Below are positions 1 through 19,179 of a DNA stretch of 64,000 bases, piece after piece. Numbering within the stretch: position 1 is the first letter of the stretch; every line of letters begins with the position of its first letter. The DNA is from Mycobacterium sherrisii. GTDB lineage: Bacteria; Actinomycetota; Actinomycetes; Mycobacteriales; Mycobacteriaceae. A program made the translations under genes and the position numbers. The stretch is taken from NCBI RefSeq assembly GCF_002102355.1, contig NZ_LQPT01000081.1:186001-250000 (forward strand), read 5' to 3'. A model generated the notes under the pieces. It had not been told where the DNA came from. It did no database searches and saw nothing but the letters and a program-made list of their open reading frames with translations.

Positions 1-3867
<3,867 letters not shown>

Positions 3868-3945
3868 CTCCTCGACAACCGAGGTTGATTCAAATCAGAG
3901 ATAATCTGACCTAACAAAAAGACACCAAATACTGGCATCAAAAAC

Positions 3946-3983
3946 GACCATACCTACACACGGGGAGTGTTAAAAGTATGGTC
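3946..3983 (-). other. Hairpin in the pre-16S leader, likely RNA-processing element
   Basis: A perfect 8-bp inverted repeat, GACCATAC (3946-3953) and GTATGGTC (3976-3983), encloses a loop of about 22 nt that itself contains a partially complementary ACACnCnGGGnGTGT core. It lies in the leader about 80 nt upstream of mature 16S, where pre-rRNA processing structures are expected. The role as a processing site is inferred. Confidence 0.5.
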
Positions 3984-4017
3984 AAAAAAACAACAACAAA
4001 CAAAAACACCAAACACA

Positions 4018-4044
4018 CTATTGAGTTCTCAAACAACACTCTTG
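4018..4044 (-). promoter_or_regulatory. rrn leader antitermination block (boxA-like)
   Basis: On the minus strand the segment contains GTGTTGTTTGAGAACTCAA, a sequence I recognise as highly conserved in mycobacterial rrn leaders next to boxA antitermination signals. It sits between the downstream promoter and 16S, as expected for Nus-factor loading that prevents Rho termination of rRNA synthesis. Exact boxA limits were not determined. Confidence 0.6.
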
Positions 4045-4076
4045 CTTGTTTTCACCCTCTTTGGGGCAACCCTGCC

Positions 4077-4106
4077 AGCTTAATACCGATCTGGCCAGTT
4101 CGTCAA
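4077..4106 (-). promoter_or_regulatory. rrn promoter, downstream (PCL1/P3-like)
   Basis: Minus strand -35 TTGACG (4106-4101), an 18-nt spacer, and -10 TAAGCT (4082-4077), followed by GGCAGGGTTGCCCC, the conserved start region of the common-leader promoter of mycobacterial rrnA operons. Good match to sigma-A consensus. Confidence 0.8.
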
Positions 4107-4153
4107 CCCCAATTTTTGGCGATCTAGGTGATCGCTGCGAGGGCAGCCGTGCC

Positions 4154-4183
4154 AGGTTAGTACCAATCCGGCGAGGGAGTCAA
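4154..4183 (-). promoter_or_regulatory. rrn promoter, upstream (P1-like)
   Basis: Minus strand -35 TTGACT (4183-4178), an 18-nt spacer, and -10 TAACCT (4159-4154). It has the same architecture as the downstream promoter and the same downstream GGCA motif, suggesting the tandem promoters arose by duplication. It lies just downstream of the murA stop codon, so murA and rrn are transcribed in the same direction. Confidence 0.75.
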
Positions 4184-4239
4184 GCCTCGGTCTCGGTCTC
4201 CTTCGGGAGGCGACCGCGCCTGTGGGGCACTGACTTTGG

Positions 4240-5493
4240 TTACTGTACCCGCTCGATCTCCGCTCCCAAAATCGCCAGGTTTTCGACGAACAACGGGTAG
4301 CCGCGATCGATGTGGAAGACGTCGTGCACCTCGGTGTCACCGTCGGCGACTAGGCCCGCCAACACCAGGCCCGCGCCGGCACGGATATCCGAACACCACA
4401 CCGGCGCACTGGACAGTTGTGGCAGCCCACGCACCACGGCGTGGTGCCCGTCGGTGCGGGCGTCGGCCCCGAGTCGGATCATTTCTTCCACGAAACGAAA
4501 GCGCGCCTCGAACACGTTCTCGGTGATCATCGAGGTGCCGTCGGAGATCGATGCCAGCGCGATCGCCATTGGTTGCAAATCGGTCGGGAAGCCGGGAAAC
4601 GGCAGCGTCGCAACGTTCATCGCCTTCGGACGCTCGTACTGGGTGACCCGAAAGCTGTTGTCCGTCTGGGTGACGGTGGCACCCGCGTCGTGCAGCTTGT
4701 GCAGCACCACCTGCAGATGAGCCGGGTCGATGTCGGTCACGGAAATGTCGCCGCGAGTGATCGCGGCGGCGATTCCCCAGGTGGCGGCCACGATGCGATC
4801 GCCGATCACCCGGTGCTCGGTGGGGTAGAGCCGGTCGACCCCCGTGATGGTCATCGTCGGCGAGCCGGCGCCTTCGATCTGCGCGCCCATCTGGTTGAGC
4901 ATCGTGCACAAGTCGACGACGTCCGGTTCGCGCGCCGCGTTGTGGATCGTGGTGACGCCCTCGGCCACGACGGCGGCCATCAAGATGTTCTCGGTGGCCC
5001 CCACCGAGGGAAATTCCAACTGAATCTCCGCGCCGCGCAACGTATCCGCGTGGGCGACCACGCAGCCGTGCTCGATATTGCAGGTGGCGCCAAGTTGCCG
5101 CAGCCCCGCCTGGTGCATGTCCAGCGGACGGGATCCGATCGCGTCGCCGCCCGGCAGCGCCACCCTGGCTTGCTTGCATCTGCCGACCAGCGGGCCGAGC
5201 ACGCAGACCGATGCCCGGAATTGCCGCACGGCGGCGAAGTCGGCGTCGTACTTGGGTTCGTCCGGCGAGGTGATGCGGGCGACGTCGCCGTCAAGTTCGA
5301 CCGTGGCACCCAGGCCGCGCAGCACCTCGGCCATCAACGGCACGTCGAGGATGTCGGGACAGTTGGTGATGGTGCTGGTGCCTTCGGCCAGCAGCGTGGC
5401 GGCCATCAGCTTGAGCACGCTGTTCTTGGCGCCCCCCACCGCGACTTCGCCGGACAACCGGTTGCCTCCGGTCACCACGAATCGCTCAGCCAC
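4240..5493 (-). CDS. murA: UDP-N-acetylglucosamine 1-carboxyvinyltransferase MurA
   Basis: First committed enzyme of peptidoglycan synthesis; it transfers enolpyruvate from PEP to UDP-GlcNAc in the cytoplasm. At 417 aa it has the length of the M. tuberculosis protein (418). The N-terminal [19 protein letters not shown] substrate-binding region is intact. The catalytic loop reads [12 protein letters not shown] with Asp117 in place of the usual Cys. This substitution is known in mycobacteria and makes the enzyme naturally insensitive to fosfomycin. The ATG start at 5493 opens directly with the family N-terminus. The gene is followed by the rrn promoters, the standard slow-grower rrnA context. 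Confidence 0.97.
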   Translation of the reverse strand: MAERFVVTGGNRLSGEVAVGGAKNSVLKLMAATLLAEGTSTITNCPDILDVPLMAEVLRGLGATVELDGDVARITSPDEPKYDADFAAVRQFRASVCVLGPLVGRCKQARVALPGGDAIGSRPLDMHQAGLRQLGATCNIEHGCVVAHADTLRGAEIQLEFPSVGATENILMAAVVAEGVTTIHNAAREPDVVDLCTMLNQMGAQIEGAGSPTMTITGVDRLYPTEHRVIGDRIVAATWGIAAAITRGDISVTDIDPAHLQVVLHKLHDAGATVTQTDNSFRVTQYERPKAMNVATLPFPGFPTDLQPMAIALASISDGTSMITENVFEARFRFVEEMIRLGADARTDGHHAVVRGLPQLSSAPVWCSDIRAGAGLVLAGLVADGDTEVHDVFHIDRGYPLFVENLAILGAEIERVQ

Positions 5494-5562
5494 CCGCGTC
5501 AGTCTAGTGAAGCGCTATCGGCTTGTCAGTCAGCTAAGCGGTTGGCCGAGTACGGTTTGGGC

Positions 5563-6153
5563 ATGGCAGTGCATCTGACCCGCATCTATACGCGGACCGG
5601 CGATGACGGAACCACGGGGCTGAGCGACTTCTCGCGGGTCTCCAAGAACGATCCCCGTCTGATCGCCTACGCCGACTGCGACGAGGCCAACGCCGCGATC
5701 GGCGTCGCCATCGCCGTGGGTCGCCCCGACGCCGAGATCGCGGCGGTGCTACGCCAGATTCAGAACGATTTGTTCGATGCCGGGGCGGACCTGTCCACCC
5801 CGGTCGTGCCGAACCCGAAGTACCCGCCGCTGCGCGTGGCCCAGTCCTACATCGACCGGCTCGAAGGTTGGTGTGACAAATATAACGAGCCGTTGGCTCC
5901 CCTGAATTCCTTTGTGCTGCCCGGTGGTTCGCCGCTTTCGGCGCTGCTGCACGTGGCGCGCACGGTGGTACGCCGGGCCGAGCGGTCGGCTTGGGCGGCC
6001 GTGGACTCGGCGCCGGATACCGTCAACAGCTTGCCGGCGAAGTACCTCAACCGGCTGTCCGATCTGCTGTTCATCCTGTCGCGGGCGGCCAATCCCGACG
6101 GCGATGTGCTGTGGCAGCCCGCCGGCACGCCGGACGCCGAAGCCGTCGACTGA
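5563..6153 (+). CDS. Cob(I)yrinic acid a,c-diamide / cob(I)alamin adenosyltransferase, PduO type
   Basis: Converts cob(I)alamin and ATP to adenosylcobalamin, the cofactor of methylmalonyl-CoA mutase. The 196-aa product has the PduO signature near the N-terminus (TRTGDDGTTGL, residues about 8-18), the conserved RRAERSAW helix, and NRLSDLLFILSR near the C-terminus. The start at ATG 5563 gives the usual family N-terminus MAVHLTRIYTRTG. The same frame stays open far upstream (to 4417), but that part is antisense to murA and not family-like. Orthologue of Rv1314c. Convergent with the DUF2550 gene. Confidence 0.93.
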   Translation: MAVHLTRIYTRTGDDGTTGLSDFSRVSKNDPRLIAYADCDEANAAIGVAIAVGRPDAEIAAVLRQIQNDLFDAGADLSTPVVPNPKYPPLRVAQSYIDRLEGWCDKYNEPLAPLNSFVLPGGSPLSALLHVARTVVRRAERSAWAAVDSAPDTVNSLPAKYLNRLSDLLFILSRAANPDGDVLWQPAGTPDAEAVD

Positions 6154-6168
6154 ACGACGTGATCGGTT

Positions 6169-6184
6169 GCGCGGGGGCGCTTTT
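6169..6184. terminator. Possible weak bidirectional terminator between convergent genes
   Basis: GCGC-GGGG-GCGC (6169-6180) followed by TTTT sits in the 30-nt gap between two convergent genes. The stem is only 4 bp, so this is a weak candidate based on position and sequence alone. Confidence 0.25.
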
Positions 6185-6627
6185 CAGACGCTCCGGCGAC
6201 GCGACCGCGGCGACGGACGCGATTCCAGCCAGGACAAGAAGGCCGTCAACGCACCCTGGTCAAGGGCGATCTCGTAGCCTGACCTGCGTTCCTGCGTGGT
6301 ATCGCGCAGCTCGAGCACCACGATTTCGTCGGTCATGATGTCGAACTCGTCGCCCCGCGGTGCGCGCCGGGCCACGATCTCGACACCGCGCCGGCTCAAC
6401 CGGCGGTCGGGCCACAGCCGCAGGCTGGACAGGCGGTAGAAGGCCGCCTCCCCGCCGCGATACCGGATCACGCCATGTCGCCAGCCGTGACCACCGATCG
6501 CGGGGATGTCGCGCATGATTCCGGCGGTCCCGCCCTGGCGCAGTTTCCACAGCCGATAACTCAATCCGAGGACGGCCGCGCCCAGGACGACGACGAGCAC
6601 GACCATGCCGATCATGGGCGCGCTCAT
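6184..6627 (-). CDS. DUF2550 family membrane-anchored protein
   Basis: 147-aa protein, orthologue of Rv1312, function unknown. One N-terminal membrane segment (residues about 5-25, MIGMVVLVVVLGAAVLGLSY), then a basic, soluble domain rich in Arg and Trp (RHGVIRYRGGEAAFYRL, LWPDRRLSRRGVEI). The C-terminus ends in a basic tail. It follows atpC by 17 nt on the same strand and is probably cotranscribed with the ATP synthase operon. That does not prove a role in ATP synthesis. A similar conserved arrangement occurs in other mycobacteria. Confidence 0.85.
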   Translation of the reverse strand: MSAPMIGMVVLVVVLGAAVLGLSYRLWKLRQGGTAGIMRDIPAIGGHGWRHGVIRYRGGEAAFYRLSSLRLWPDRRLSRRGVEIVARRAPRGDEFDIMTDEIVVLELRDTTQERRSGYEIALDQGALTAFLSWLESRPSPRSRRRSV

Positions 6628-6644
6628 GGCCTGGTCCGAGGCGG

Positions 6645-7010
6645 CTAATCGATCGCGCCGACGGCGCGCAATCTCGCGCGACCGCGAGCGGCAATACGCG
6701 GGTCGTCCGAACCGGCGTCCTGCCGCGCCGCGGCCTCGTTGATCTCCGATTCGAACTCGGCGGATTCGGCAAGGATGGTCACACCGTCCTCGGTCACCGA
6801 CAAGAACCCGCCGTCGACCGCGACCCGGAGGTCGTTGTCGCCTTCCCGCTCGACCCGCACCATGGCGTCGTCGACGAGCTGTGCCACCAACGGGATGTGC
6901 CGCGGCAAAATACCGATCTCGCCCACGGTGGTGCGGGTGAACACGAACGTTGCCTCGCCGGACCAGATCTTGCGATCGACGGCGACGATCTCGACGTTCA
7001 ATTCAGCCAT
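6645..7010 (-). CDS. atpC: ATP synthase epsilon subunit
   Basis: F1 central-stalk subunit (121 aa), which couples rotation to catalysis and modulates ATP hydrolysis. The N-terminal beta-sandwich domain starts [20 protein letters not shown] and includes [16 protein letters not shown], the family's conserved strand region. The C-terminal helical part is short and rich in Arg/Ala, as in other mycobacteria. Last structural gene of the atp operon, 50 nt after atpD. Confidence 0.97.
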   Translation of the reverse strand: MAELNVEIVAVDRKIWSGEATFVFTRTTVGEIGILPRHIPLVAQLVDDAMVRVEREGDNDLRVAVDGGFLSVTEDGVTILAESAEFESEINEAAARQDAGSDDPRIAARGRARLRAVGAID

Positions 7011-7060
7011 GCCACAAACCCTTTCGACGCCTTGCCGGCCCTGTCCGCTGCCACCGCAAG

Positions 7061-9452
<2,392 letters not shown>

Positions 9453-9458
9453 CGAGTA

Positions 9459-11123
<1,665 letters not shown>

Positions 11124-11175
11124 GGCTTTTCGTCTTCCTACTTGGTTCTGTCGTTCGCGGGGATCGGGTTGGTGG

Positions 11176-12516
11176 TCAGTCGGGCACTTGGGCCTCGGCC
11201 GCGGCAAGGCGAGACGAGAGCGTCCCGTCGATCACCTCGTCGGCCACCGAGATCAGCAGCCCACCGAGCAGTTCCGGTTCGACCTGCAGGTGCACCGTCA
11301 CCGGATGCCCGTAGATGCGACCGAGCACCTCGGTGAGGCGAGTGCGTTGGACGTCGCTGAGCTCGGCCGCCGCGCTGACCTGGGCGATGACCTCGCCACG
11401 GCGCGCCACCGCGACTTCAGCCAAGAACTGGATGGCTTCCTCGGCCGACTGACCGCGCTGCAATTCGATGGTCTGACTCAGCAGCGAGAGCACGATCGGA
11501 TTGACCCGGCCACTCGCACTCTCGAGTACCTTGCGCAGCAGAGCCACCCGTTGCTCGGCCGGGACGACGTAGTCGCCCAACAGGATGGCGAGGCGGGGCT
11601 GGGCGTCGAGTACGCGGGAGAATCGGAACAGCTGATCTTCGACCTCGTCGACCTTGCCGTCGCGTTCGGCGACCTCCAGCAGCGCCTGTCGCGACACGTG
11701 CTCGATCGCATCGATCAGATCGTCGTTGGCCGACCAGCGCTCGGAGACGGCCGCGCGCAGCACCCCGAGGGTGTTCTCTCCGACTTTGTCCGATACCAGT
11801 CGCTCGATCAGCCGGACGCGCGGGGACGCGTCTTCGGCCGGCACGGTGAGGTACCGGGTCACGACCGCTTCGTGACTGAGCAGCCGTCCGACCGATACGA
11901 GTTCGGCCGATAGGGTGGAAAGAGCTTTGCTGTCAAGGTCTTTGGCTGTGGCACGGAATTGTTCGGTAAGACTGGCCAGCGCGACCCGGCTCGACGAGCG
12001 GAACTTGGAATGCAGCGGGTACTGGACGTCGGCCGAGGCCGGCGCCATCTCGTCGAGTTCGTCCAGGAAACGGTCGACGGTCGACGCCTGCTGGGCGGGA
12101 TCGGCGACGTAGTTGCGCACCAATTCCGTTGCCTGGCGTACGGATTCGTGACCCAGTTCCAGGCGCAGCTGACGCGCCAGTTGCGTACGCAGCAGTTCGA
12201 CCTGCCGCGATCCCTGGCCGATGATGCGGGCCGACTCAACCTCGGCCTGGGCGGACAGCTGTTCGGTGATGCGCTCGGCGTCGGCCTTGGCCTCTTCCAC
12301 CACCTGCTTGGCTTCGGATTCGGCCGCCTGGACGGCCTTACTGTGCGCCGCAGTCGATTCGGTCAACCGGTCCGCGGCCTTGGCCGCGTCCTCCAACTGC
12401 TGGCGCACGGTGTTTTGCCGGGCGGTCATCAAATTGCGTACCGGCGGCACAACATAACGCACCACCAGGAACACGATGGCGGCGAATCCGATCAGCTGCC
12501 CGATAAACGTCGACAT
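11176..12516 (-). CDS. atpFH: ATP synthase fused b'-delta subunit
   Basis: Mycobacterium-type fusion of a second stator b subunit with the delta subunit, 446 aa, the same length as M. tuberculosis Rv1307 (called atpH there). One N-terminal membrane helix ([19 protein letters not shown]), then an Ala/Glu-rich coiled coil (residues about 35-110), a linker insertion of roughly 110 residues, and a C-terminal OSCP/delta domain ending in [20 protein letters not shown]. It forms the peripheral stalk with AtpF. Starts 6 nt after atpF. Confidence 0.96.
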   Translation of the reverse strand: MSTFIGQLIGFAAIVFLVVRYVVPPVRNLMTARQNTVRQQLEDAAKAADRLTESTAAHSKAVQAAESEAKQVVEEAKADAERITEQLSAQAEVESARIIGQGSRQVELLRTQLARQLRLELGHESVRQATELVRNYVADPAQQASTVDRFLDELDEMAPASADVQYPLHSKFRSSSRVALASLTEQFRATAKDLDSKALSTLSAELVSVGRLLSHEAVVTRYLTVPAEDASPRVRLIERLVSDKVGENTLGVLRAAVSERWSANDDLIDAIEHVSRQALLEVAERDGKVDEVEDQLFRFSRVLDAQPRLAILLGDYVVPAEQRVALLRKVLESASGRVNPIVLSLLSQTIELQRGQSAEEAIQFLAEVAVARRGEVIAQVSAAAELSDVQRTRLTEVLGRIYGHPVTVHLQVEPELLGGLLISVADEVIDGTLSSRLAAAEAQVPD

Positions 12517-12522
12517 TGATAG

Positions 12523-13035
12523 TTACCTTGTTGCGGCAGTGGTTGTGACGTCGACACCGAGGACGCGACTGGCCAGAGTCGCTGACATGGAAGCCACGTT
12601 GGCACGCAGATCCAGCTCCACGGCGTCCCTTTCCCGCTTCAATTGCTCGGCGGCCTTCTGCACCGTCGCTGCGACCTGCTGCTCGGCACGGGCGCGCGCG
12701 TCCTCGACGACCTTGCGACCTTCCGCCCGGGCGTTGTCCCGCAGGGACGACGCCTGAACACGGGCTTCCCGCATGGCGTTTTCGTAGTCCGCTGCGGCGG
12801 CTTCGAATTGCTCGTTCGCCTTCTTCGTGTCGGCGGCGGTCTTGGCGACCATCGCGTCGCGCTCGCGGAGCACCTTCATGACCGGTGGCACGACGAACGT
12901 GCCGATCACGATCAGCACGATCAGAAAGATCGCCAGCACGAAGAAGAACGTGCCGTTGGGGACAAGGAAGTTGTTGCCCCCCTCTGCTGCTAACTGGCTG
13001 GATGCCAGAACGCCGCGGCTCGCATCTCCCATCAC
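12523..13035 (-). CDS. atpF: ATP synthase b subunit
   Basis: Stator subunit of Fo, 170 aa. A short N-terminal segment precedes a single membrane helix ([20 protein letters not shown], residues about 30-50) and a long charged coiled coil with Ala/Lys/Arg repeats that reaches up to F1. The second peripheral-stalk chain is the downstream b'-delta fusion, so the stator is a b/b'-delta heterodimer. Six nucleotides downstream of atpE. Confidence 0.96.
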   Translation of the reverse strand: MMGDASRGVLASSQLAAEGGNNFLVPNGTFFFVLAIFLIVLIVIGTFVVPPVMKVLRERDAMVAKTAADTKKANEQFEAAAADYENAMREARVQASSLRDNARAEGRKVVEDARARAEQQVAATVQKAAEQLKRERDAVELDLRANVASMSATLASRVLGVDVTTTAATR

Positions 13036-13041
13036 AGCGAA

Positions 13042-14133
<1,092 letters not shown>

Positions 14134-14141
<8 letters not shown>

Positions 14142-14610
14142 CGTTGCTGTTCCCTCTTTCCGTGCCGTCCGGGGTGTGGTCGCCTGCCGACTCCGCCGCG
14201 TCGCCGGCGCGCAGCTTCTGCCAGACCGGCAGTGCGGTCGACAGCACCAGCACCAGCTGGAACAGGGCCAGGCCGAACACCACACCCAGTCCCGCGGGCC
14301 GGAAGATGTAGGCGACGACCAGCCCGATGACGGTGATGACGGCGAGTCGGGTAGCCGAGTTGATCGCCATCGAACTCTTCAGCGGGTGTTCCTTCGCGGT
14401 GATCGATGCCACCGAGCGACGCACCAACAACGCGTTGAGCAAACCCAGCAGCAGTCCGACACCGAAGAAGACTCCGACCATCAGGTGGCCGGCGAAACCG
14501 GCGGCAGCGACGGCCGCTGCAGTGAGCACGGCGCTGATCACCAGGAGCCGGATCGGGCGGAAGGCAACAGAGGGAAACACCAACGGCGCGTCCTGCGCTG
14601 GTGTCGTCAC
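14134..14610 (-). CDS. AtpI-like membrane protein at the head of the atp operon
   Basis: 158-aa protein with four membrane segments (residues about 22-40, 43-62, 88-105, 110-130), orthologue of Rv1303. Proteins at this position are AtpI/UncI-like and are thought to help c-ring assembly or cation supply; function in mycobacteria is not established. GTG start at 14610. The hydrophilic C-terminus ([17 protein letters not shown]) is encoded by sequence that overlaps the atpB start, so the two genes are coupled. About 220 nt of non-coding DNA lies upstream, where the operon promoter should be. Confidence 0.85.
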
Positions 14611-14833
14611 TGCAGCACCTCAATCCGGATTGATGGAGCGGGAACCTTCCGACCGACTGATCGGTGGCCCGCCGAGCGTATCGCACGTCACAGCCGAATC
14701 ACTCAAGGGGTAGCTCCCTCGGTCGGTCGACAATCGACACTGCCGAAAAACGATCTGGCAACCCGATTGGCCGGCAACCCACAAGTTTCAATTTGGGGTT
14801 CTACCAGCACCGTACCACAAGGTCACGGCACTA

Positions 14834-16051
14834 CTACTCCTCGTCGTAGTAGTCGCGGCGGCGCAACAGCGGGATGGCCGTCGCAACCCCCGCAACGACG
14901 ATGGCGCCGAGCATCACCGCGCCGGTGTCGCGCGGATTGAAAAAGATCGTGCTGGCGGCGCCGAACGCGACGATGCCGACCCACAAATAGATGAGCAGCA
15001 CCACCCGACGATGCGAATGACCAATCTGCAGCAGCCGGTGGTGCAAATGCATCTTGTCGGGGCTGAATGCGCTGCGGCCGGCCCGGGTGCGGCGCACGAT
15101 CGCCAGCAGCAGGTCGAGCATCGGGACGAACATCACCGCCACCACCAGCAAAAACGGGGACAGCAGGGCAAAGACATCGCGGGCGCCGTAGGCGTTCTGC
15201 GAGATCGGACCGGCGGCGGTGGTGGAGGCGGCGGCCAGCATCAGTCCGATCAGCATCGAGCCGGAGTCGCCCATGAAGATCTTGGCCTTGTGAAAGTTGT
15301 GCGGCAGAAACCCCAGACACGCCCCGGCAAGCACCACCGAGATCACGGCCGGCGGATAGAACAGGACGTCACCGCCGTGGTCGCGCAGCAGTCCGACCGA
15401 GAAAACGCAGATTGCCATCGCGGTGATCAGACCCAGCCCGGCGGCCAGCCCGTCGAGCCCGTCGACGAAGTTCATCGCGTTGACGATCGAGACCGTCAGG
15501 GCCAGGGTGAGCAGGATCGACGACGCCTGGTCCAGCACGATGGTGCCCACCCCGCCGAACGGGATGTACAGGACGCTCCAGGCCACGCCCATGGTCACCA
15601 GCACGCTGGCGGCGGTGATCTGACCGGCGAATTTGGTCAGCGCGTCCAGGCCCCAGCGATCGTCGATCAGCCCGATCCCCATGATCACCGCGCCCGCCAC
15701 CATGACCGCGGGCATGCCGGTGGAGTAGACGAACCCGCGGGTGAGCGCGGGCAGCTCCGAGGCCAGGAACACCGCGGAGGCAACGCCGACGAACATCGCC
15801 AACCCGCCCATCCGGGGGGTCGGCGTCACGTGCACATCCCGTTCCCGCGGGTAGGCGACCGCGCCCAACCGGGTGGCCAGCACCCGCACCGGCCCGGTTG
15901 CGAAGTAGGTGATGATCGCGGCGGTCAGTCCGACCAACGCCAGCTCACGCAGCGGTACGCCGGCGCCACGGTCGGCCAGGGCGTGCAGACCTGTGGCAAG
16001 AAGGGCTAGATCACTGCCCGGCTCGCTAGACACCACGCGACCGTACGCCAC
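14834..16051 (-). CDS. wecA: Decaprenyl-phosphate GlcNAc-1-phosphate transferase WecA (Rfe)
   Basis: Polytopic membrane enzyme of 405 aa. It starts assembly of the arabinogalactan linker by transferring GlcNAc-1-P from UDP-GlcNAc to decaprenyl phosphate at the inner face of the membrane. Family motifs are intact: PRMGGLAMF, GLIDDRWGLDA (Mg-binding aspartates), NAMNFVDGLDGLAAG, KIFMGDSGSM and the C-terminal KMHLHHRLL. About ten membrane helices. Orthologue of Rv1302. Start taken at 16051; a shorter start is possible because the first 35 residues are poorly conserved. Confidence 0.93.
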   Translation of the reverse strand: MAYGRVVSSEPGSDLALLATGLHALADRGAGVPLRELALVGLTAAIITYFATGPVRVLATRLGAVAYPRERDVHVTPTPRMGGLAMFVGVASAVFLASELPALTRGFVYSTGMPAVMVAGAVIMGIGLIDDRWGLDALTKFAGQITAASVLVTMGVAWSVLYIPFGGVGTIVLDQASSILLTLALTVSIVNAMNFVDGLDGLAAGLGLITAMAICVFSVGLLRDHGGDVLFYPPAVISVVLAGACLGFLPHNFHKAKIFMGDSGSMLIGLMLAAASTTAAGPISQNAYGARDVFALLSPFLLVVAVMFVPMLDLLLAIVRRTRAGRSAFSPDKMHLHHRLLQIGHSHRRVVLLIYLWVGIVAFGAASTIFFNPRDTGAVMLGAIVVAGVATAIPLLRRRDYYDEE

Positions 16052-16085
16052 CTTCCATCAGAGCTGAATTCTTGCTGCGGCGCGG

Positions 16086-16739
16086 CTAGGCGATCAGTCG
16101 CCCCGGATCGATGCCGAGCACTTCCGCGATCCGCTCCGCACTCACCGGGCCCGCGCGCAGCAGCCGCGGCGTCTCCCCGGTGAGGTCGACGATCGTGGAG
16201 GCCGCCTGCTGTTGGGAGGGCCCGGCGTCGAGATAGACCTCGACGCGCTCGCCGAGTTGGGCGCGCGCGTCGGCGGCGTCCACCGCCGCCGGGCGCCCGG
16301 AGACGTTGGCGCTGGACACCGCCATCGGGCCGACCTCGCGCAACAGCTCGATGGCCACTGGGTGCAGCGGCATCCGCAGCATCACGGTGCCGCGGGCATC
16401 GCCGAGATCCCATTGCAACGACGGTGCTTGTGCCACAACAAGACTCAGTGCGCCGGGCCAGAATGCGCGGATCAGCTCCCGCGCCCCGTCCGGCACGGTG
16501 TAGACCAGGCCTTCGATGGTGTGCCAGGACCCGACCAGTACGCCGACGGGCATGTCGCGGCCCCGCCCCTTCGCGGCGAGCAGGGCGCTCACCGCGGAGT
16601 TGTCAAAGGCGTCGGCGCCGATGCCGTACACGGTGTCGGTGGGCATCACCACCAGCCGCCCGCTTTTGAGCGCCCCGACCGCCGCGGCGATCCCGGCCGA
16701 ACGCCGTTCGGGCACAGCACAATCGAACACCTCAGCCAC
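16086..16739 (-). CDS. L-threonylcarbamoyladenylate synthase (Sua5/YrdC/YwlC)
   Basis: Makes threonylcarbamoyl-AMP from threonine, bicarbonate and ATP for the t6A37 modification of ANN-decoding tRNAs. 217 aa, exactly the length of Rv1301. Motifs: VVMPTDTVYGIGADA, AKGRGRDMPVGVLV, FWPGALSLV, SSANVSG. The GTG start at 16739 overlaps the prmC stop codon by 8 nt and gives VAEVFDCA, aligned with the M. tuberculosis N-terminus; the frame remains open upstream to 16862 but is inside prmC. It lacks the C-terminal Sua5 domain, so it is of the short YrdC-like form. Confidence 0.95.
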   Translation of the reverse strand: MAEVFDCAVPERRSAGIAAAVGALKSGRLVVMPTDTVYGIGADAFDNSAVSALLAAKGRGRDMPVGVLVGSWHTIEGLVYTVPDGARELIRAFWPGALSLVVAQAPSLQWDLGDARGTVMLRMPLHPVAIELLREVGPMAVSSANVSGRPAAVDAADARAQLGERVEVYLDAGPSQQQAASTIVDLTGETPRLLRAGPVSAERIAEVLGIDPGRLIA

Positions 16740-17576
16740 GGGCACCCCGTCGGCGAGCAGTGACAAACCTAGGCCGCCCGGTGAGGTCTTGGCGCGCCTG
16801 GATGTCGTCGAAAAGCCCGGTGGTCGCGACGGCGTCGACGGTTTGCGACGACGTGGCGTCATCGTGCTCGACGGCGAACAGGCCGCCGGGGCCCAGCCAG
16901 CGCCCGGCCAGACCGGCCAGGGCCGGGATCACGGCCATGCCGTCGGCGCCGCCGAATACCGCGTGTGGCGGATCGTGCCAGGCCACCTCGGGTTCCAGCA
17001 CGACGTCGTCGGGCACGTAGGGCGGATTGGCCACGATCAGGTCAACCCGTGCGTCCAGCTCGGGGAGCAGTCCCTGGTTGGTGACGTCGGCGCGCACCAG
17101 CTCCACAGCGGTTCCCGCGACGTTGCGGCGCGCGTAGTCCAGGGCCGCATCGGAGTCGTCGACGGCGATGACGCGGCCCGCCGGCCAGTTCCGGGCCAGC
17201 GTGACCGCCAACGCGCCGGAGCCCGTGCACAAATCGACGATCACCGGTGACTCAGGCAGGCGTTGCGCGACGGCCCATTCCAAGATGGCCTCGGTCTCCG
17301 GGCGGGGAATGAACACCCCGGGTCCCACCTGCAGCACGACCGGGCCGAACGCGGCCGTCCCGGTGAGATGCTGCAACGGCACCCGCCGCGACCGCGCGGT
17401 GACCACGTCGTGATAGCGCACCAGGAAGTCGTCGTCGATCGATTCGATCAGCGTCAACCGCCCGCGTTCGGCACCCGCGACGTAGGCGGCCAACTCCTCG
17501 GCATCGAAACGCGCCGAGTCGATTCCGGCCTCGGCGAGCAGGGCCGCGGCCGAGTCGATCGCGCGTCTCAGGGCGG

Positions 17577-17580
<4 letters not shown>
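16732..17580 (-). CDS. prmC: Peptide chain release factor N5-glutamine methyltransferase PrmC (HemK)
   Basis: SAM-dependent methyltransferase (282 aa) that methylates the GGQ glutamine of release factors. Shows [15 protein letters not shown] (SAM site) and the catalytic NPPYVPDD motif. Its ATG start at 17580 overlaps the prfA stop (ATGA, 17577-17580). The modifying enzyme is therefore translationally coupled to its substrate RF1. The N-terminal helical RF-binding domain is present. Confidence 0.95.
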
Positions 17581-18653
<1,073 letters not shown>

Positions 18654-18760
18654 ACACCTCCTCCCCCGGTCTCCCCCGGTCGTCTGGACTGATCGGCCGC
18701 AAACGCGAACCGACGCCCGGCCTGCGCACTGGTTGCACAGTTCGGGCGTCGGTCAGGCAG

Positions 18761-19003
18761 CTATTTATCGGCTGATTCAGCCTTGTCAGCTCCGGCCTTG
18801 CGCTTTCCGTAGCGCTTCTCGAAGCGCGCGACCCGGCCGCCGCTGTCCAGAATCTTCTGCTTGCCGGTGTAGAACGGGTGGCACTGCGAGCAGACCTCGA
18901 CGACGATCCGGCCGCCCTCCTTGGTGCTGCGGGTCTGGAACGTGTGACCGCAGCCGCAGACCACCGTGGTCTCCGCGTAGGCGGGATGAATGTCAGTTTT
19001 CAT
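18761..19003 (-). CDS. rpmE: 50S ribosomal protein L31, zinc-binding (C+) form
   Basis: 80-aa ribosomal protein with the zinc ribbon Cys16-x-Cys18 and Cys38-x2-Cys41 (CGCGH and CSQCH). This is the zinc-containing paralogue, which mycobacteria replace by a zinc-free L31 during zinc starvation. C-terminal Lys/Ala/Asp-rich tail. ATG start at 19003 with the standard [10 protein letters not shown]-terminus. Orthologue of Rv1298. Confidence 0.97.
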   Translation of the reverse strand: MKTDIHPAYAETTVVCGCGHTFQTRSTKEGGRIVVEVCSQCHPFYTGKQKILDSGGRVARFEKRYGKRKAGADKAESADK

Positions 19004-19179
19004 GATGTCCTCTTCGATCTTGTCGAGCGTCGATTATGCCAGGTCAGCCGCTTCCCCCCAAAACAATGGGGCATCCCCCGGGATTCCCGACGCGTGGGTG
19101 ACGCCGAAACTTAAACCATGGCGACGTCAATCGGCGTGTCGTGTCAGCGGTTTAAGTGTCGCGGTGCGTCGGGCGTACG

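Noticed and set aside
4417-5562. Long N-terminal extension of the cobalamin adenosyltransferase frame
   Set aside because: It is antisense to murA; family members start at MAVHLTRIYTRTG (5563).
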